A DNA stretch of 64,000 nucleotides, from the NCBI RefSeq assembly GCF_000718135.1, contig NZ_JOEM01000021.1, positions 1 through 64,000 on the forward strand. Reading direction: 5' to 3'. This document shows, one piece after another, positions 52,556-61,338 of this stretch. The translations under genes and the position numbers were made by a program. Below the pieces are notes generated by a model. It saw only the letters and a list, made by a program, of their open reading frames with translations. It did not search any database and was not told the DNA's origin. The stretch comes from Streptomyces cyaneofuscatus. Lineage in GTDB: Bacteria; Actinomycetota; Actinomycetes; Streptomycetales; Streptomycetaceae. The first letter of the stretch is position 1; each line of letters opens with the position of its first letter.

Positions 52556-52603
52556 CGCCGTACGCCGGTACGGTCCGCAGCCGGTGGTGACCGGCCGGCC
52601 CGT

Positions 52604-52634
52604 CATACGGCACGGCTACGGTGTCCCACGTATG
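52604..52634. promoter_or_regulatory. ARE-like inverted repeat upstream of the SDR gene
   Basis: The sequence begins CATACGGCACG, which resembles the half-site word of autoregulatory elements bound by ArpA-type receptors, and ends CGTATG, the complement of its first six bases. It spans 31 bp with a 19-bp spacer and lies about 50 bp before the SDR gene. The match is partial. Confidence 0.35.
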
Positions 52635-52684
52635 TCCTGATCAACTACGTGATCGGGGGGTTGATGGAGAACGAGGGGGCGTCA

Positions 52685-53458
52685 ATGGGGGATACGCGGG
52701 ACCTGCTCCACGGCAGGACTGTCATGGTCACGGGGGCTTCGAGCGGCATAGGTGCGGCAGCCGCCCGGCTTTTCGCCGCCGAGGGTGCGGCGGTGGTGCT
52801 GATGGCGCGCCGCAAGGACAAGCTGCTGGCACTCGCCGAGGAGATCGAGGCCGGTGGCGGCCGGGCGCTGGTGGCGGCCGGTGACGTCACGGCGGGCGGT
52901 GACGTCGAGCGGGCCGTCGCCGACGCGGTGGACGCCTTCGGCCGGCTCGACGGGGCCTTCAACAACGCCGGATGGGGCTCGATCGGCACCTCGCTGCACG
53001 AGACGGATGACGCGGTCTTCGACCGCGTCATGGAGACGAACGTCCGCGGTGTGTGGAACTGCCTCAAGCACCAGATACCGGTGATGCTGGGGCAGGAGGA
53101 CGGCGGTGCGATCGTGAACACGTCGAGCATCGCTGGCCTGTTCGCCACCGGTGCGATCGCTCCCTACGTCGCGGCCAAGCACGCCGTCCTGGGCCTGACC
53201 CGGGCCGCGGCGGCGGAGTACGGGGAGCGCGGCATCAGGGTGAACGCCCTCATGGTGGGGAGCACGCGCACCGAGCTGATGGAGACGGCGATGCGGGAGG
53301 TGCCCCAGCTGGAGCAGGCGGCCGCGGCGCGCGCCATCCAGCACCGGCTGGCCGACCCCGCCGAAGTCGCCCAGGCGGCCGCCTTCCTCCTCAGTGCCCG
53401 CGCCTCCTTCATCACCGGCAGCGCCATGGCCGTCGACGGAGGCTGCAGCGCCATCTGA
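52685..53458 (+). CDS. Short-chain dehydrogenase/reductase
   Basis: This 257-aa classical SDR has TGASSGIG cofactor motif, NNAG, the catalytic serine in NTSSIAG and YVAAK (Tyr and Lys). The C-terminus GSAMAVDGGCSAI is typical. It lies in the signalling island beside the AfsA-like and receptor genes, so reduction of a signal intermediate is plausible; a tailoring role in the phenazine pathway is the alternative. ATG 52685 with GAGGGGG is preferred; starts at 52664 and 52649 are possible. Confidence 0.85.
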   Translation: MGDTRDLLHGRTVMVTGASSGIGAAAARLFAAEGAAVVLMARRKDKLLALAEEIEAGGGRALVAAGDVTAGGDVERAVADAVDAFGRLDGAFNNAGWGSIGTSLHETDDAVFDRVMETNVRGVWNCLKHQIPVMLGQEDGGAIVNTSSIAGLFATGAIAPYVAAKHAVLGLTRAAAAEYGERGIRVNALMVGSTRTELMETAMREVPQLEQAAAARAIQHRLADPAEVAQAAAFLLSARASFITGSAMAVDGGCSAI

Positions 53459-53470
53459 GCCTCACGGAAG

Positions 53471-53510
53471 ACGTGTTGTGCCGCCGTCACGCGACGGCGG
53501 CACAACACGT
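53471..53510. terminator. Terminator between SDR and second receptor-like gene
   Basis: A perfect 18-bp stem (ACGTGTTGTGCCGCCGTC and its complement) with an ACGC loop lies between the convergent genes. Confidence 0.87.
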
Positions 53511-53528
53511 GCCGGCGGCTTGCCGCGC

Positions 53529-54155
53529 TCAGCCGTGCCCGCCCGCGGACCGGCACGGCACACCGTCACCGGTCCCCGCGCCGTCCGGCGCGGCCGCGCC
53601 GGACAGGGACAACTCCCATACCCGCGAGAGCTGTCGGACCGGGCTGTGTCCGGCCTCGGGAGCGGCCGCGTGCCGCCGCATGTCCGCCTCCGTGCCCAGC
53701 ACCAGCAGGGTGGCGAGGGTCGAGAACGCCGCGGGGTCGGAGCCCTCCGCGCCCGGCCCGTGCAGCCAGTCGCTGATCGTCGGAGCCCACGCGCTGTCCC
53801 AGTCCGCGGCGGCCCCCGGCCGCTCCTGCGTCAGACGTGCGGCAGCCCGTACCACCGCCTCGTCCTGCAACAGCCTGGCCAGCGCCAGAGTCAGCTGCAC
53901 CACGGCTTGCGCGGGGGCGGCCTCGGTGGCGGACACCTCGTGCACCACCGCGGTGGTGGCGTAGTGCCCCCGGCTCCTGACGGTCGCCGCCAGCTCCTCC
54001 TTCGACGAGAAGTGGAACGTCAGCGCGCCCATGGAGATGCCGGCCGCCTTGCTGATCTGGGCGAGCGAGGACCCCGCGTACCCGTGACGGTCGAACTCCC
54101 CGGCCGCCGCCTCGATCAGAGCCTGGCGCGTCCGCGCGCTCCTTGCCTGTTTCAC
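53529..54155 (-). CDS. Second ArpA-like TetR regulator (possible pseudo-receptor)
   Basis: This 208-aa TetR protein begins VKQARSARTRQALIEAAAGEF with a recognition region GISMGALTFHFSSKEEL, clearly of the ArpA group, like the receptor at 51929. In such islands the second copy is often a pseudo-receptor that responds to the antibiotic or acts on the SARP gene. It is divergent from the SARP gene, and a palindrome (54200-54221) sits between them. The GTG start follows AGGGGA. Confidence 0.83.
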   Translation of the reverse strand: MKQARSARTRQALIEAAAGEFDRHGYAGSSLAQISKAAGISMGALTFHFSSKEELAATVRSRGHYATTAVVHEVSATEAAPAQAVVQLTLALARLLQDEAVVRAAARLTQERPGAAADWDSAWAPTISDWLHGPGAEGSDPAAFSTLATLLVLGTEADMRRHAAAPEAGHSPVRQLSRVWELSLSGAAAPDGAGTGDGVPCRSAGGHG

Positions 54156-54199
54156 AGTTCCCCTTTGCGGCAGTTGAGCCTCACCAAAAAACAAAAAAA

Positions 54200-54221
54200 C
54201 CACTATTATTAACTGTAGTGG
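54200..54221. promoter_or_regulatory. Palindrome between pseudo-receptor and SARP genes
   Basis: Arms CCACTA and TAGTGG flank a ten-base AT-rich centre, giving a 22-bp palindrome. It lies beside a long A-rich tract (54184-54199), unusual in this genome and typical of a promoter. It is the probable operator of a receptor-type TetR controlling both the TetR and SARP genes. Confidence 0.55.
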
Positions 54222-54300
54222 GGGGCCAGGGGAGTGCACCAGCGCCGTGGGGAACGGCGTGCACTGCCGTACGCCCTGACAGTCATTCACAGGGGGCGTA

Positions 54301-55104
54301 ATGGACATCAAGGTGCTGGGGATCCTGTCCGTGGAAGAGGGAGGCATACCGATCACACCGATGGAGGCGCAGGTCCGGCAGGTCCTCGCGCTGCTGGCGG
54401 CCCAGGTCGACCACACGGTCCCGACGGTCGTCCTCGTCGAGGAGCTCTGGCCCGTCGACCCGCCCCAGCACGCCACCGACATCGTGGAACGCCACATCCG
54501 CCGGCTGCGGGACCTCATCTCCGCCGCCCTCTCCCGCGCCGCGCTGGAGGCGCCCCACGGCTCCACCCACCGCGAACCGCGCAGCGCCGACACCGTGCTG
54601 GCCTCCCGGTCGGGCGGCTACCGCCTCGACAGCGGCGGCGGTACGAGCGACGCCTGGACGTTCGCCCGGGCGGCGGGCGCCGGCTACCGGGCCATGGAGA
54701 CCGAGGACTTCGAGACCGCGGCCGGCCGGCTGCGCGACGCGCTGGGCCTGTGGACCGCCGAGCCGTACGCCGGTGTCCTGCACGGACCGCACCTGCGCGC
54801 CCACGCCGAGCAGCTCGAACAGTCCTGGCAGCGCGCCCTCGACCAGTGGATCGCCACCGAGATGCAGCTCGGCCGGCACCTCACCCTGCACGCCGACCTG
54901 TCACTGCTCCTGTCCCGGTTCCGCGCCCGTCAGCCGCTGTACGAAGGGCTCATGGCGGAACTGCGCCGCACGGGCGACCCCTTCCGCGTGCTCCAGGCCT
55001 ACAAGCGGCTGCGCCGGGGCACGCCGCAGCCGCGTGTGCCCCGCCCGGCGGCGGCACCCGTCCGTATGCCGCAGTCGTTCGGGCTGAGCGCCAGCCCCGT
55101 CTGA
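54301..55104 (+). CDS. SARP-family pathway activator
   Basis: This 267-aa protein is a short SARP: an OmpR-type winged helix at about 1-100 (MDIKVLGILSVEE...ELWPVDPPQHATDIVERHIRRLRDLI) and a bacterial transcriptional activation domain at about 115-240 (AWTFARAAGAGYRAMETEDFETAAGRLRDALGLW). SARPs bind direct repeats and switch on antibiotic genes. A CAGGGGG site precedes the ATG. It is the probable direct activator of the phenazine genes and the target of the receptor-type repressors. Confidence 0.87.
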   Translation: MDIKVLGILSVEEGGIPITPMEAQVRQVLALLAAQVDHTVPTVVLVEELWPVDPPQHATDIVERHIRRLRDLISAALSRAALEAPHGSTHREPRSADTVLASRSGGYRLDSGGGTSDAWTFARAAGAGYRAMETEDFETAAGRLRDALGLWTAEPYAGVLHGPHLRAHAEQLEQSWQRALDQWIATEMQLGRHLTLHADLSLLLSRFRARQPLYEGLMAELRRTGDPFRVLQAYKRLRRGTPQPRVPRPAAAPVRMPQSFGLSASPV

Positions 55105-55125
55105 CGACTTCGGCCCGGCACATGT

Positions 55126-55161
55126 CAGGACGTCCGGACGCCTCGGCGTCCGGACGTCCTG
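55126..55161 (+). terminator. Terminator after the SARP gene
   Basis: A perfect 16-bp stem (CAGGACGTCCGGACGC and its complement) with a CTCG loop begins 21 bp after the SARP stop codon. Confidence 0.83.
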
Positions 55162-55295
55162 TCGCTGGGGCATGCCCCTCACCCCCACCACACACCCACC
55201 GCGGCCGGGTACCGCCTCCAGCCACCTTTCGGCCTCCCGCCGTGGTGGCCCGGCCACCACCCGACGCCATCACCGCCGGTAACCGATTGACTGGC

Positions 55296-55311
55296 AGTTC
55301 ATCGGCGAACT
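55296..55311. promoter_or_regulatory. Short inverted repeat upstream of the GAF/PucR gene
   Basis: AGTTC and GAACT flank a six-base centre about 47 bp before the GTG start at 55358. It could be an operator. Symmetry is short, so it may be chance. Confidence 0.3.
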
Positions 55312-55357
55312 AGTTTCGGCCAGGTAAGGGGACTGGGGCCACCGGGGGGATCGGCAC

Positions 55358-57328
55358 GTGACGACGAATACGCGGACCGGCGGAGCGGATCTGCTCACCG
55401 TCCTGGAACTCCTCGCCCAGGAGGCTCCCCCCAGCCGGTTCGAGGAGCTTCTGCAGAGCGCGCGCCGGGCCGGCCAAGCGCCGGACGACATCGCCCGCCT
55501 CGAACGCGCCGTCTCGCTGGCCCGCGGCGTCCACGCCTTACAGGGCCGGCGCCGCCAGCGCGAGGACGGCCTCGCCGACCTGGTCGACACCGCCCGGGAT
55601 CTGACCTTCCCCTACGAACTCGACTCGCTGCTGCGGGTCATCACCCGGAGGGTCAAGCGGCTCCTCAACTTCGACATGACCTGCGTCGCGCTGACGGACG
55701 CGGACGGCACGCTGTACGCCCGTACGTCGGAAGGGTCGACCACCGCCCTCGCGAACGAGTTCCGCATCGGCCCCGGTCGCGGTCTCGGCCACCGGGCCCT
55801 GACCACCGGCGCCCCCGTGTGGACGGCCGACTATCCCGGCGGCGAAGGCATCGAGGCCTGCGAGGAGACCGATGTCGTGCGCGCCGAGGGGCTGCACGCC
55901 CTCATGGCCGTCCCGCTGCTGAACGGGAACAGCCCCGTCGGTGTGCTGTACGGCGCCACCCGCGCGGTACGCCACTTCAGCCCCGACGAGATCGGGCTGG
56001 TCTGCTCGCTGGCCATGCTCGCCGCCGTGGCCATCGAACGGGCCGAGCGGCTCGAACAGGCCCGGGGCGAGGTCGACGAACTCGAACTGGACGGTCTGCG
56101 CACCCGCACCAGCCTGGTCAGACTCCAGCAGCTCAACGAGGCCCACAGCCGCACCATGAGCCTGCTGCTCGCCGGAGCCGACCTCACCACCGTGGCCAAG
56201 GCGGCCGGGGACGCGCTGGACGGCACCCTCCAGCTGCGCGATCCCGCCGGCCGCCTCCTGGCCGGCGGCGGGGAGATACCGGACCTCGACGAGGAAGCCG
56301 TGGCCAGGACCGCTCTGGACGCCCATACCCGGCGCACCGCGGTGGCCGCCTCCGGCAACATCTGGGTCGCCCCGGTCATCGCCGGCGCGGAGGACCTGGG
56401 CTTCCTCATCCTGCGCCCCGCCACGGCACTGGTCGGGGAGGACGAACGCCTGCTGCACCTCACGGCGCAGGCCTTCGCGATCCAGCTCCTCCTCCAGCAC
56501 AGCACGGCACTGGCCGAAGGGCCCGTACGCGACGAACTCTTCGACGACCTGCTCGCCACGTCCAGCCGCTCCGCGCACCGTCTGCGGCACCTGGCGAAGC
56601 GCGCCCACCGGATCGGCCTCGACCTCGACGCGCCCCATGTCCTGGTGGTCGGGCGCCCGGAGGGCGGGGAGCACGGCCGCGCCCTGGTCTGGGCTTCCTC
56701 CTACGTCCACCGGATGTCCGGTCTCAAGACCGCGCACGACGGCTGCATCCTGCTGCTCCTGCCCGGCGACGACGCCTCCGCCGCGGCCCGGGCGGTCGCC
56801 GACGAACTCTCCCCGCTGCTCGGCCACCCCGTGTCGGTCGGCGCCGCGGGCCCCGGCCGAGGTCCGGCGGAGATCCGCCGGATGCACCAGGAGGCCGTGC
56901 GCTGCCTGGACGTGCTGACCGCTCTGAACGGCGCGGGCAGTGTGGCCTCCGTGCGGGACCTGGGCTTCCTCGGCCTGCTCCTCTCCGACGACCACGACGT
57001 GGACAGCTTCATCGAGTCGGCCATCGGCCCGGTCCTCGGCCATGACCAGGACCGCCAGACGGACCTCATCGCCACCCTGGAGGCGTTCTTCGCGGCGGGC
57101 AGCAGCCCGACCAACGCGGCCGAGGCCCTGCATGTGCACCCCAACACCGTCTCGCGCCGGCTGGAGCGGATCTCCGAACTCCTCGGCCCCGAGTGGGCGC
57201 AGCCGGACCGCACCCTCGAAGTCCAGCTCGCCCTGCGGGTGCTGCGGGCCCGGAACGTACTCCAGCAGCAGCCGAACACCGAGGCCGGTCAGGCGGACGC
57301 GGGGCCGGCCGCGCGGTCCACCGGGTAG
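55358..57328 (+). CDS. GAF-domain PucR/CdaR-type regulator with a TTA codon
   Basis: This 656-aa protein has an N-terminal helical part, a GAF domain (about 78-230, FDMTCVALTDADGTLYARTSEG), a middle ligand/CdaR-like domain and a C-terminal PucR helix-turn-helix (about 575-615, SSPTNAAEALHVHPNTVSRRLERIS). It probably senses a small molecule and regulates the cluster. Codon 61 is TTA (55538-55540), rare in Streptomyces and read only by bldA tRNA, which links expression to development. The 3' end overlaps the convergent transposase-like gene by 40 bp. Confidence 0.85.
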   Translation: MTTNTRTGGADLLTVLELLAQEAPPSRFEELLQSARRAGQAPDDIARLERAVSLARGVHALQGRRRQREDGLADLVDTARDLTFPYELDSLLRVITRRVKRLLNFDMTCVALTDADGTLYARTSEGSTTALANEFRIGPGRGLGHRALTTGAPVWTADYPGGEGIEACEETDVVRAEGLHALMAVPLLNGNSPVGVLYGATRAVRHFSPDEIGLVCSLAMLAAVAIERAERLEQARGEVDELELDGLRTRTSLVRLQQLNEAHSRTMSLLLAGADLTTVAKAAGDALDGTLQLRDPAGRLLAGGGEIPDLDEEAVARTALDAHTRRTAVAASGNIWVAPVIAGAEDLGFLILRPATALVGEDERLLHLTAQAFAIQLLLQHSTALAEGPVRDELFDDLLATSSRSAHRLRHLAKRAHRIGLDLDAPHVLVVGRPEGGEHGRALVWASSYVHRMSGLKTAHDGCILLLLPGDDASAAARAVADELSPLLGHPVSVGAAGPGRGPAEIRRMHQEAVRCLDVLTALNGAGSVASVRDLGFLGLLLSDDHDVDSFIESAIGPVLGHDQDRQTDLIATLEAFFAAGSSPTNAAEALHVHPNTVSRRLERISELLGPEWAQPDRTLEVQLALRVLRARNVLQQQPNTEAGQADAGPAARSTG

Positions 57329-58524
57329 TCCCCGGCCGTCAGCGCCACCGCCGCATGGGCCGCGGAGGCGAGGGTGATGTGGCGGTGCCACCCCCGGAAG
57401 GACCTGCCGACGAAATCGCGCAGCCCCGCCGGAACACCGATCCGGGCGAAATCCTGATCGACCCGGCGGGTCAGCTTGGTGGTGCGCAGCAGTTGGGCGG
57501 TGGACAGGTGCGTCATGTCGGTGAGCCACAACTGGGCGGGCGGACGGGCCGGGTCCTGCCACTCCCCGACCAGCAGCATGGGCCGTGGACGGACACCCGC
57601 GCGGACGGGGAACGAGACCGGGACTGCCGTGGCGAGCGAGGTCCGCCCGGCCCACTGCCCGGCGGTGTCCAGCCAGCGGACCGGCCGGCGCATCCCCGTG
57701 ACCATCTCGACGATCCGCTGGGCCGGCAGGGGACCGGCCCCGTAGCCGGGCAGCGCCCGGTTGGCCACGCTCACCCGGGCGGAGGCGCTCACGCGCGCCA
57801 GGACGGGCGCCCCCGCCGCGAAGAGACGGCCCATCGCCTCCTGCGGATTGCCGCGCCGCAGGTCGAGCAGGACGGGCCGGCGCGGGCCGGCCCCGTACCG
57901 CGCGCTGTCCAGCGCGACGGCGACGGCGCACTCCTCCGCACTCTCGGCCGGTGCGGCCTCCGGCACTTCCGCGCGGTCACGACGCGCGGGGTCGCTGGCC
58001 CACTGGTGCGGCAGCAGCAGCCGCCAGTCGACCGGGGCGCTGACCTCCTCGGAGGCGAACCACACGCCGAACGCCTGCTGTCCACGGAACATATGGCCCA
58101 GCTCCGGGGCGAACAGCCGGTCCACCCCCACCGAGTGCTCGCCCGCCTTCGGTATGTCCATCGAGCGCACCACCAGGGCCTGGGGGGAGGCGGTCCGCTC
58201 GAGGTAGGAGGCGAGTGCCCGCCGCATCGGCCGCCAGTCCCAGGTGGAACTGGAGATGAAGTGGTGCAGGCTCTGCTCCGCGGCCTGGCCACCCACCTGC
58301 GCGGCGATGTTGCGGATCGACTTACGGCCCTGCGCGGTGAGCAGCCCCCGTAGGTACTGCTCGGCTCTGAGCCGTTGGTCCTTGCGGTGGAAGGCCGAGA
58401 ACAGCGACTCACACAGTTCCCGTACGACATCGTCGGACAGCGCGGCACCGGACGGCAGGTGGGCCCGCTCACCGAACGGGGCCGTGACAAAGGTGTCTCG
58501 TTCCTTGATGACAGACGTGTTCAC
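57289..58524 (-). CDS. Degenerate IS701-like transposase protein, probably domesticated
   Basis: This 411-aa full-length protein follows the IS701 transposase fold: N-terminal helical part (LCESLFSAFHRKDQRLRAEQYLRGLL), then PKAGEHSVGV, LDSARYG and GRSFRGWHRHITLASAAHA. The usual DDT in the first strand is replaced by R120-S121-M122, and the catalytic glutamate of the KNE segment by P365; only D206 remains. No terminal inverted repeats were seen around it. It looks like a non-catalytic descendant kept in the cluster, perhaps as a DNA-binding regulator. The ATG starts at 58524. Confidence 0.78.
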   Translation of the reverse strand: MNTSVIKERDTFVTAPFGERAHLPSGAALSDDVVRELCESLFSAFHRKDQRLRAEQYLRGLLTAQGRKSIRNIAAQVGGQAAEQSLHHFISSSTWDWRPMRRALASYLERTASPQALVVRSMDIPKAGEHSVGVDRLFAPELGHMFRGQQAFGVWFASEEVSAPVDWRLLLPHQWASDPARRDRAEVPEAAPAESAEECAVAVALDSARYGAGPRRPVLLDLRRGNPQEAMGRLFAAGAPVLARVSASARVSVANRALPGYGAGPLPAQRIVEMVTGMRRPVRWLDTAGQWAGRTSLATAVPVSFPVRAGVRPRPMLLVGEWQDPARPPAQLWLTDMTHLSTAQLLRTTKLTRRVDQDFARIGVPAGLRDFVGRSFRGWHRHITLASAAHAAVALTAGDYPVDRAAGPASA

Positions 58525-58759
58525 AACGCTCCAGCCATGGTCGGGCAGCTATCTGGCTACCCGCACACCATCGCTGTCCGACCGGGCTCCGCAGGAGGTG
58601 CACAGGCCACCCGTCGGGACGTGTGGATGCGCCTGCGAGCACCGTCCCGGCCGCGTCGCGGTGCCGTCCGGCCGGCCGTCCGGGCGGCCCGTCCCACAGG
58701 TGGCCGGAGCACCTGGCGGCCGGGCCCGGACGGTGACGTGACCCCGGGTCCGGCCGGCC

Positions 58760-59956
58760 TCAGCGTGACCGGACGAATTCCTGCTCCCCGTGCAGCCAGG
58801 ACACCTTGTCGTACAGCTCGTCCTGGGAGAGCGAGGAGAGCATGGTGTTGCGCGCGGCGGCGGCGTCGCCCGCCGGGTGGTAGAGCTGCGTGCCCATCTC
58901 CCGGGCGACCAGCTGGGCCCGGCCGGTCCGCTCGCGGCGTTCGGCGTTGAACTTCTCCAGGCGTTGCACGATGTCGTCACCGTCTCCGTCGCCGAGCAGA
59001 TCGCCCAGCACCACGGCGTCCTCAAGGGCCTGGCACGCCCCCTGGGCCGCGTACTGGAGCATCGGGTGGGCGGCATCGCCCGTCAGCGCGACCCGGCCGT
59101 CGGTCCAGTCGTCGACCGGATCGCGGTCGCACAGCACCCACTCGCGCCAGCCCTCGCCGAGCTCCAGAAGGCGGCGGGCCGTGCTGCCGAGGCCGGGGAA
59201 CCGGCCCAGCACATGGTCGCGTTCGGCGGGGCGGCCCGCCACGGCCTCGCGGGCACCGTCGTCCCGGGTGACGGCGAGGTTGAGGTACTTGCCGTCACCG
59301 ATGATGTAGTGCACGAAGTGCCACTTGGGGCCGGCCCACAGGGTCACGGTGTTCCAGCGGAGCTCCTCGGGCACCCGCTCGATCGGGATGACCGAGCGGT
59401 AGATGGTGTGGCCCGAGACGCGCGGTTCGCCGTCGCCGAGCATCTGCGCGCGCACCGTGGAGCGGATGCCGTCGGCGCCGATCAGTGCCGCACCCGTGAA
59501 GGTCCGTCCGTCGGTGGTGTGCACGGTGACGGCCGAGGCGTCCTGCTCGTACCGGGCGACCGAGGCGCCGGCGACCAGCTCGACGTTCTCCAGCGCCTGG
59601 CAGCCGGCCAGCAGCGGCTGGTACAGATCGCCCCGGTGCACCACCGCGTACGGGTTGCCGAACCGCTCGCGGTAGGCGTCGGTGAGCGACATGGCGGCGA
59701 TCTTCCGGTCCGTCGTGCCGTCCATGAACCGCAGCTCGTCGATGAAGACCGCACGGTCGCGTACGCCGTCGGCCACGCCCAGCCGGCCCAGGGCGTGGAA
59801 GGCGTTCGGGCCGAGCTGGATGCCCGCGCCGATCTCGGCGAAGGTGTCACTGCGCTCCAGCACCGTCACCCGGTGTCCTCGCCCGGCCAGTGACAGAGCC
59901 GTGGCGAGCCCTCCGATGCCGCCACCGGCGACCACTATCTGAGCCATGTCGCTCAT
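58760..59956 (-). CDS. FAD-dependent aromatic-ring monooxygenase (PhzS/salicylate-hydroxylase class)
   Basis: This 398-aa group A flavin monooxygenase has GGGIGGLATALSLAGRGH, the DG motif region ALIGADGIRSTVR and the GD motif RVALTGDAAHPMLQYAAQGACQALED. Such enzymes hydroxylate aromatic carboxylates and related rings with NAD(P)H and O2. As the last gene in the phz operon it probably hydroxylates the phenazine core, with or without decarboxylation. ATG 59956 has GAGAGG upstream; ATG 59947 is an alternative. Confidence 0.86.
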   Translation of the reverse strand: MSDMAQIVVAGGGIGGLATALSLAGRGHRVTVLERSDTFAEIGAGIQLGPNAFHALGRLGVADGVRDRAVFIDELRFMDGTTDRKIAAMSLTDAYRERFGNPYAVVHRGDLYQPLLAGCQALENVELVAGASVARYEQDASAVTVHTTDGRTFTGAALIGADGIRSTVRAQMLGDGEPRVSGHTIYRSVIPIERVPEELRWNTVTLWAGPKWHFVHYIIGDGKYLNLAVTRDDGAREAVAGRPAERDHVLGRFPGLGSTARRLLELGEGWREWVLCDRDPVDDWTDGRVALTGDAAHPMLQYAAQGACQALEDAVVLGDLLGDGDGDDIVQRLEKFNAERRERTGRAQLVAREMGTQLYHPAGDAAAARNTMLSSLSQDELYDKVSWLHGEQEFVRSR

Positions 59957-59993
59957 CTGTCCTCTCTCTTCTCGTACGGGTGGTGACGCCCGC

Positions 59994-61295
59994 TCATCCG
60001 GCGGCCGGGCCCGCGGTCGCTGCCGGGCCGTGCTGCGGGAAGAGCCGGTGCAATTCCTGGTGGAAGCCGGGGAAGGTCTTGGCGACGCAGCCGGGGTCGT
60101 CGAGGGTGATGCCCTCGCTCCGCAGGCCCAGGACGGAGAACGCCATGGCGATGCGGTGGTCCCGGTGGCAGGCGATACGGGCGGGCGCCGGGGCTCCGGG
60201 GTGGACGGTGATCCAGTCGCGGCCCACCTCGGTGCGGATGCCGAGCGCCCGCAGGTTTCCCGCGACCGCGGCGATCCGGTCCGACTCCTTCAGCCGGGCG
60301 TGCCCGATGCCCCGGATACTGATGGGGCCGTCGGCGAGCGGTGCGATCGCCGCCAGGGTCATGAAGGTGTCCGAGATCTCGCCCATGTCCACGCCGAAGC
60401 CGCCGGACAGGCTGCCGGTGCCCGTGACCGTGGTCGCGTCCTCGGTGGTCTCCACCCGGGCCCCGAGCCGCCCCAGCACCCGTGCGAAGCGCAGATCGCC
60501 CTGGAGGCTGCCGCTGCCGAGGCCGGGAACGGTCACGCTCCGGCCGGTGACCGCCGCGGCCGCGAAGAAGTACGAGGCGGTGGAGGCGTCTGGCTCGATG
60601 CGCAGGTCCGCTCCCCGGTAGCCGCCCGGACGCACGGTGAAGACACCCGTGGCGTCCTCGGTGACGCGCGCCCCGAAATGCCGCATCAGAGCCAGCGTCA
60701 TATCGATGTAGGGGCGGCTGACCAGATCCCGGACGGTGACCACCAAGGGCCCGCGCATCAGTGGCCCCGCCATCAGCAGGCCGGTGAGGAACTGGCTGCT
60801 CAGGGTCCCGTCGACATCGAGCACACCGCCGTCCAGGCCGCGCGAGCGGACCCGCAGGGGCAGTCGCCCGCCCGCTCCGGTCTCCACCTCCGCTCCCAGC
60901 CGGCGCAGGGCGTCGGCAAGGGGAGCGACGGGCCGTGCGGTGAGCTGGTCGCTCCCCTCGAAGAGGAACTCACCGTGCCCCGTCGCGGCGTACGGCGGCA
61001 GGAAACGTGCCGCCGTACCCGCGTCGGCACACCAGACCCGCTCCGAGCCGGCCGGGCCGCGCTCCGGACCCGTCACGGTCCAGGCCGCGTCGTCCGCCGA
61101 CACGTCGACACGTACGCCGAGTCCGGCCAGCGCGAGGCGGAAGGCGACGGTGTCGTCGCTCACCAGCGGGGCGGTGAGCGTACTGGGCGTACCGGCCGCT
61201 GCCGCCAGCAGCAGAGCCCGGTTGGTGAGCGATTTGGAGCCCGGCACGCGGGCCTCGACCGGTTCGGTACGCGGTCGGCTGATGGCAGTGGTCAT
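59994..61295 (-). CDS. Cluster-located EPSP synthase
   Basis: This 433-aa enzyme has all AroA active-site residues: PGSKSLTNRALLLAA (Lys, Arg), CADAGTAARFLPP, QLTARPVAPL (aligning with Arg124 of E. coli), LSSQFLTGLLMAGPL, EISDTFMTLA (Asp), LKESDR, RDHRIAM and AKTFPGF. It makes 5-enolpyruvylshikimate 3-phosphate from shikimate 3-phosphate and PEP. It should be a second copy that boosts chorismate for phenazine synthesis, or it might act on an unusual acceptor. ATG 61295 follows GGAGG. The C-terminal tail is alanine/proline-rich. Confidence 0.88.
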   Translation of the reverse strand: MTTAISRPRTEPVEARVPGSKSLTNRALLLAAAAGTPSTLTAPLVSDDTVAFRLALAGLGVRVDVSADDAAWTVTGPERGPAGSERVWCADAGTAARFLPPYAATGHGEFLFEGSDQLTARPVAPLADALRRLGAEVETGAGGRLPLRVRSRGLDGGVLDVDGTLSSQFLTGLLMAGPLMRGPLVVTVRDLVSRPYIDMTLALMRHFGARVTEDATGVFTVRPGGYRGADLRIEPDASTASYFFAAAAVTGRSVTVPGLGSGSLQGDLRFARVLGRLGARVETTEDATTVTGTGSLSGGFGVDMGEISDTFMTLAAIAPLADGPISIRGIGHARLKESDRIAAVAGNLRALGIRTEVGRDWITVHPGAPAPARIACHRDHRIAMAFSVLGLRSEGITLDDPGCVAKTFPGFHQELHRLFPQHGPAATAGPAAG

Positions 61296-61338
61296 CTCTG
61301 TCCTCCGTCGGATACGACCGGTCCGGCCTCTCGGCGGG

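Noticed and set aside
57289..58524. Active insertion sequence IS701
   Set aside because: The catalytic residues are replaced and no terminal inverted repeats or target-site duplications were seen at the gene edges.
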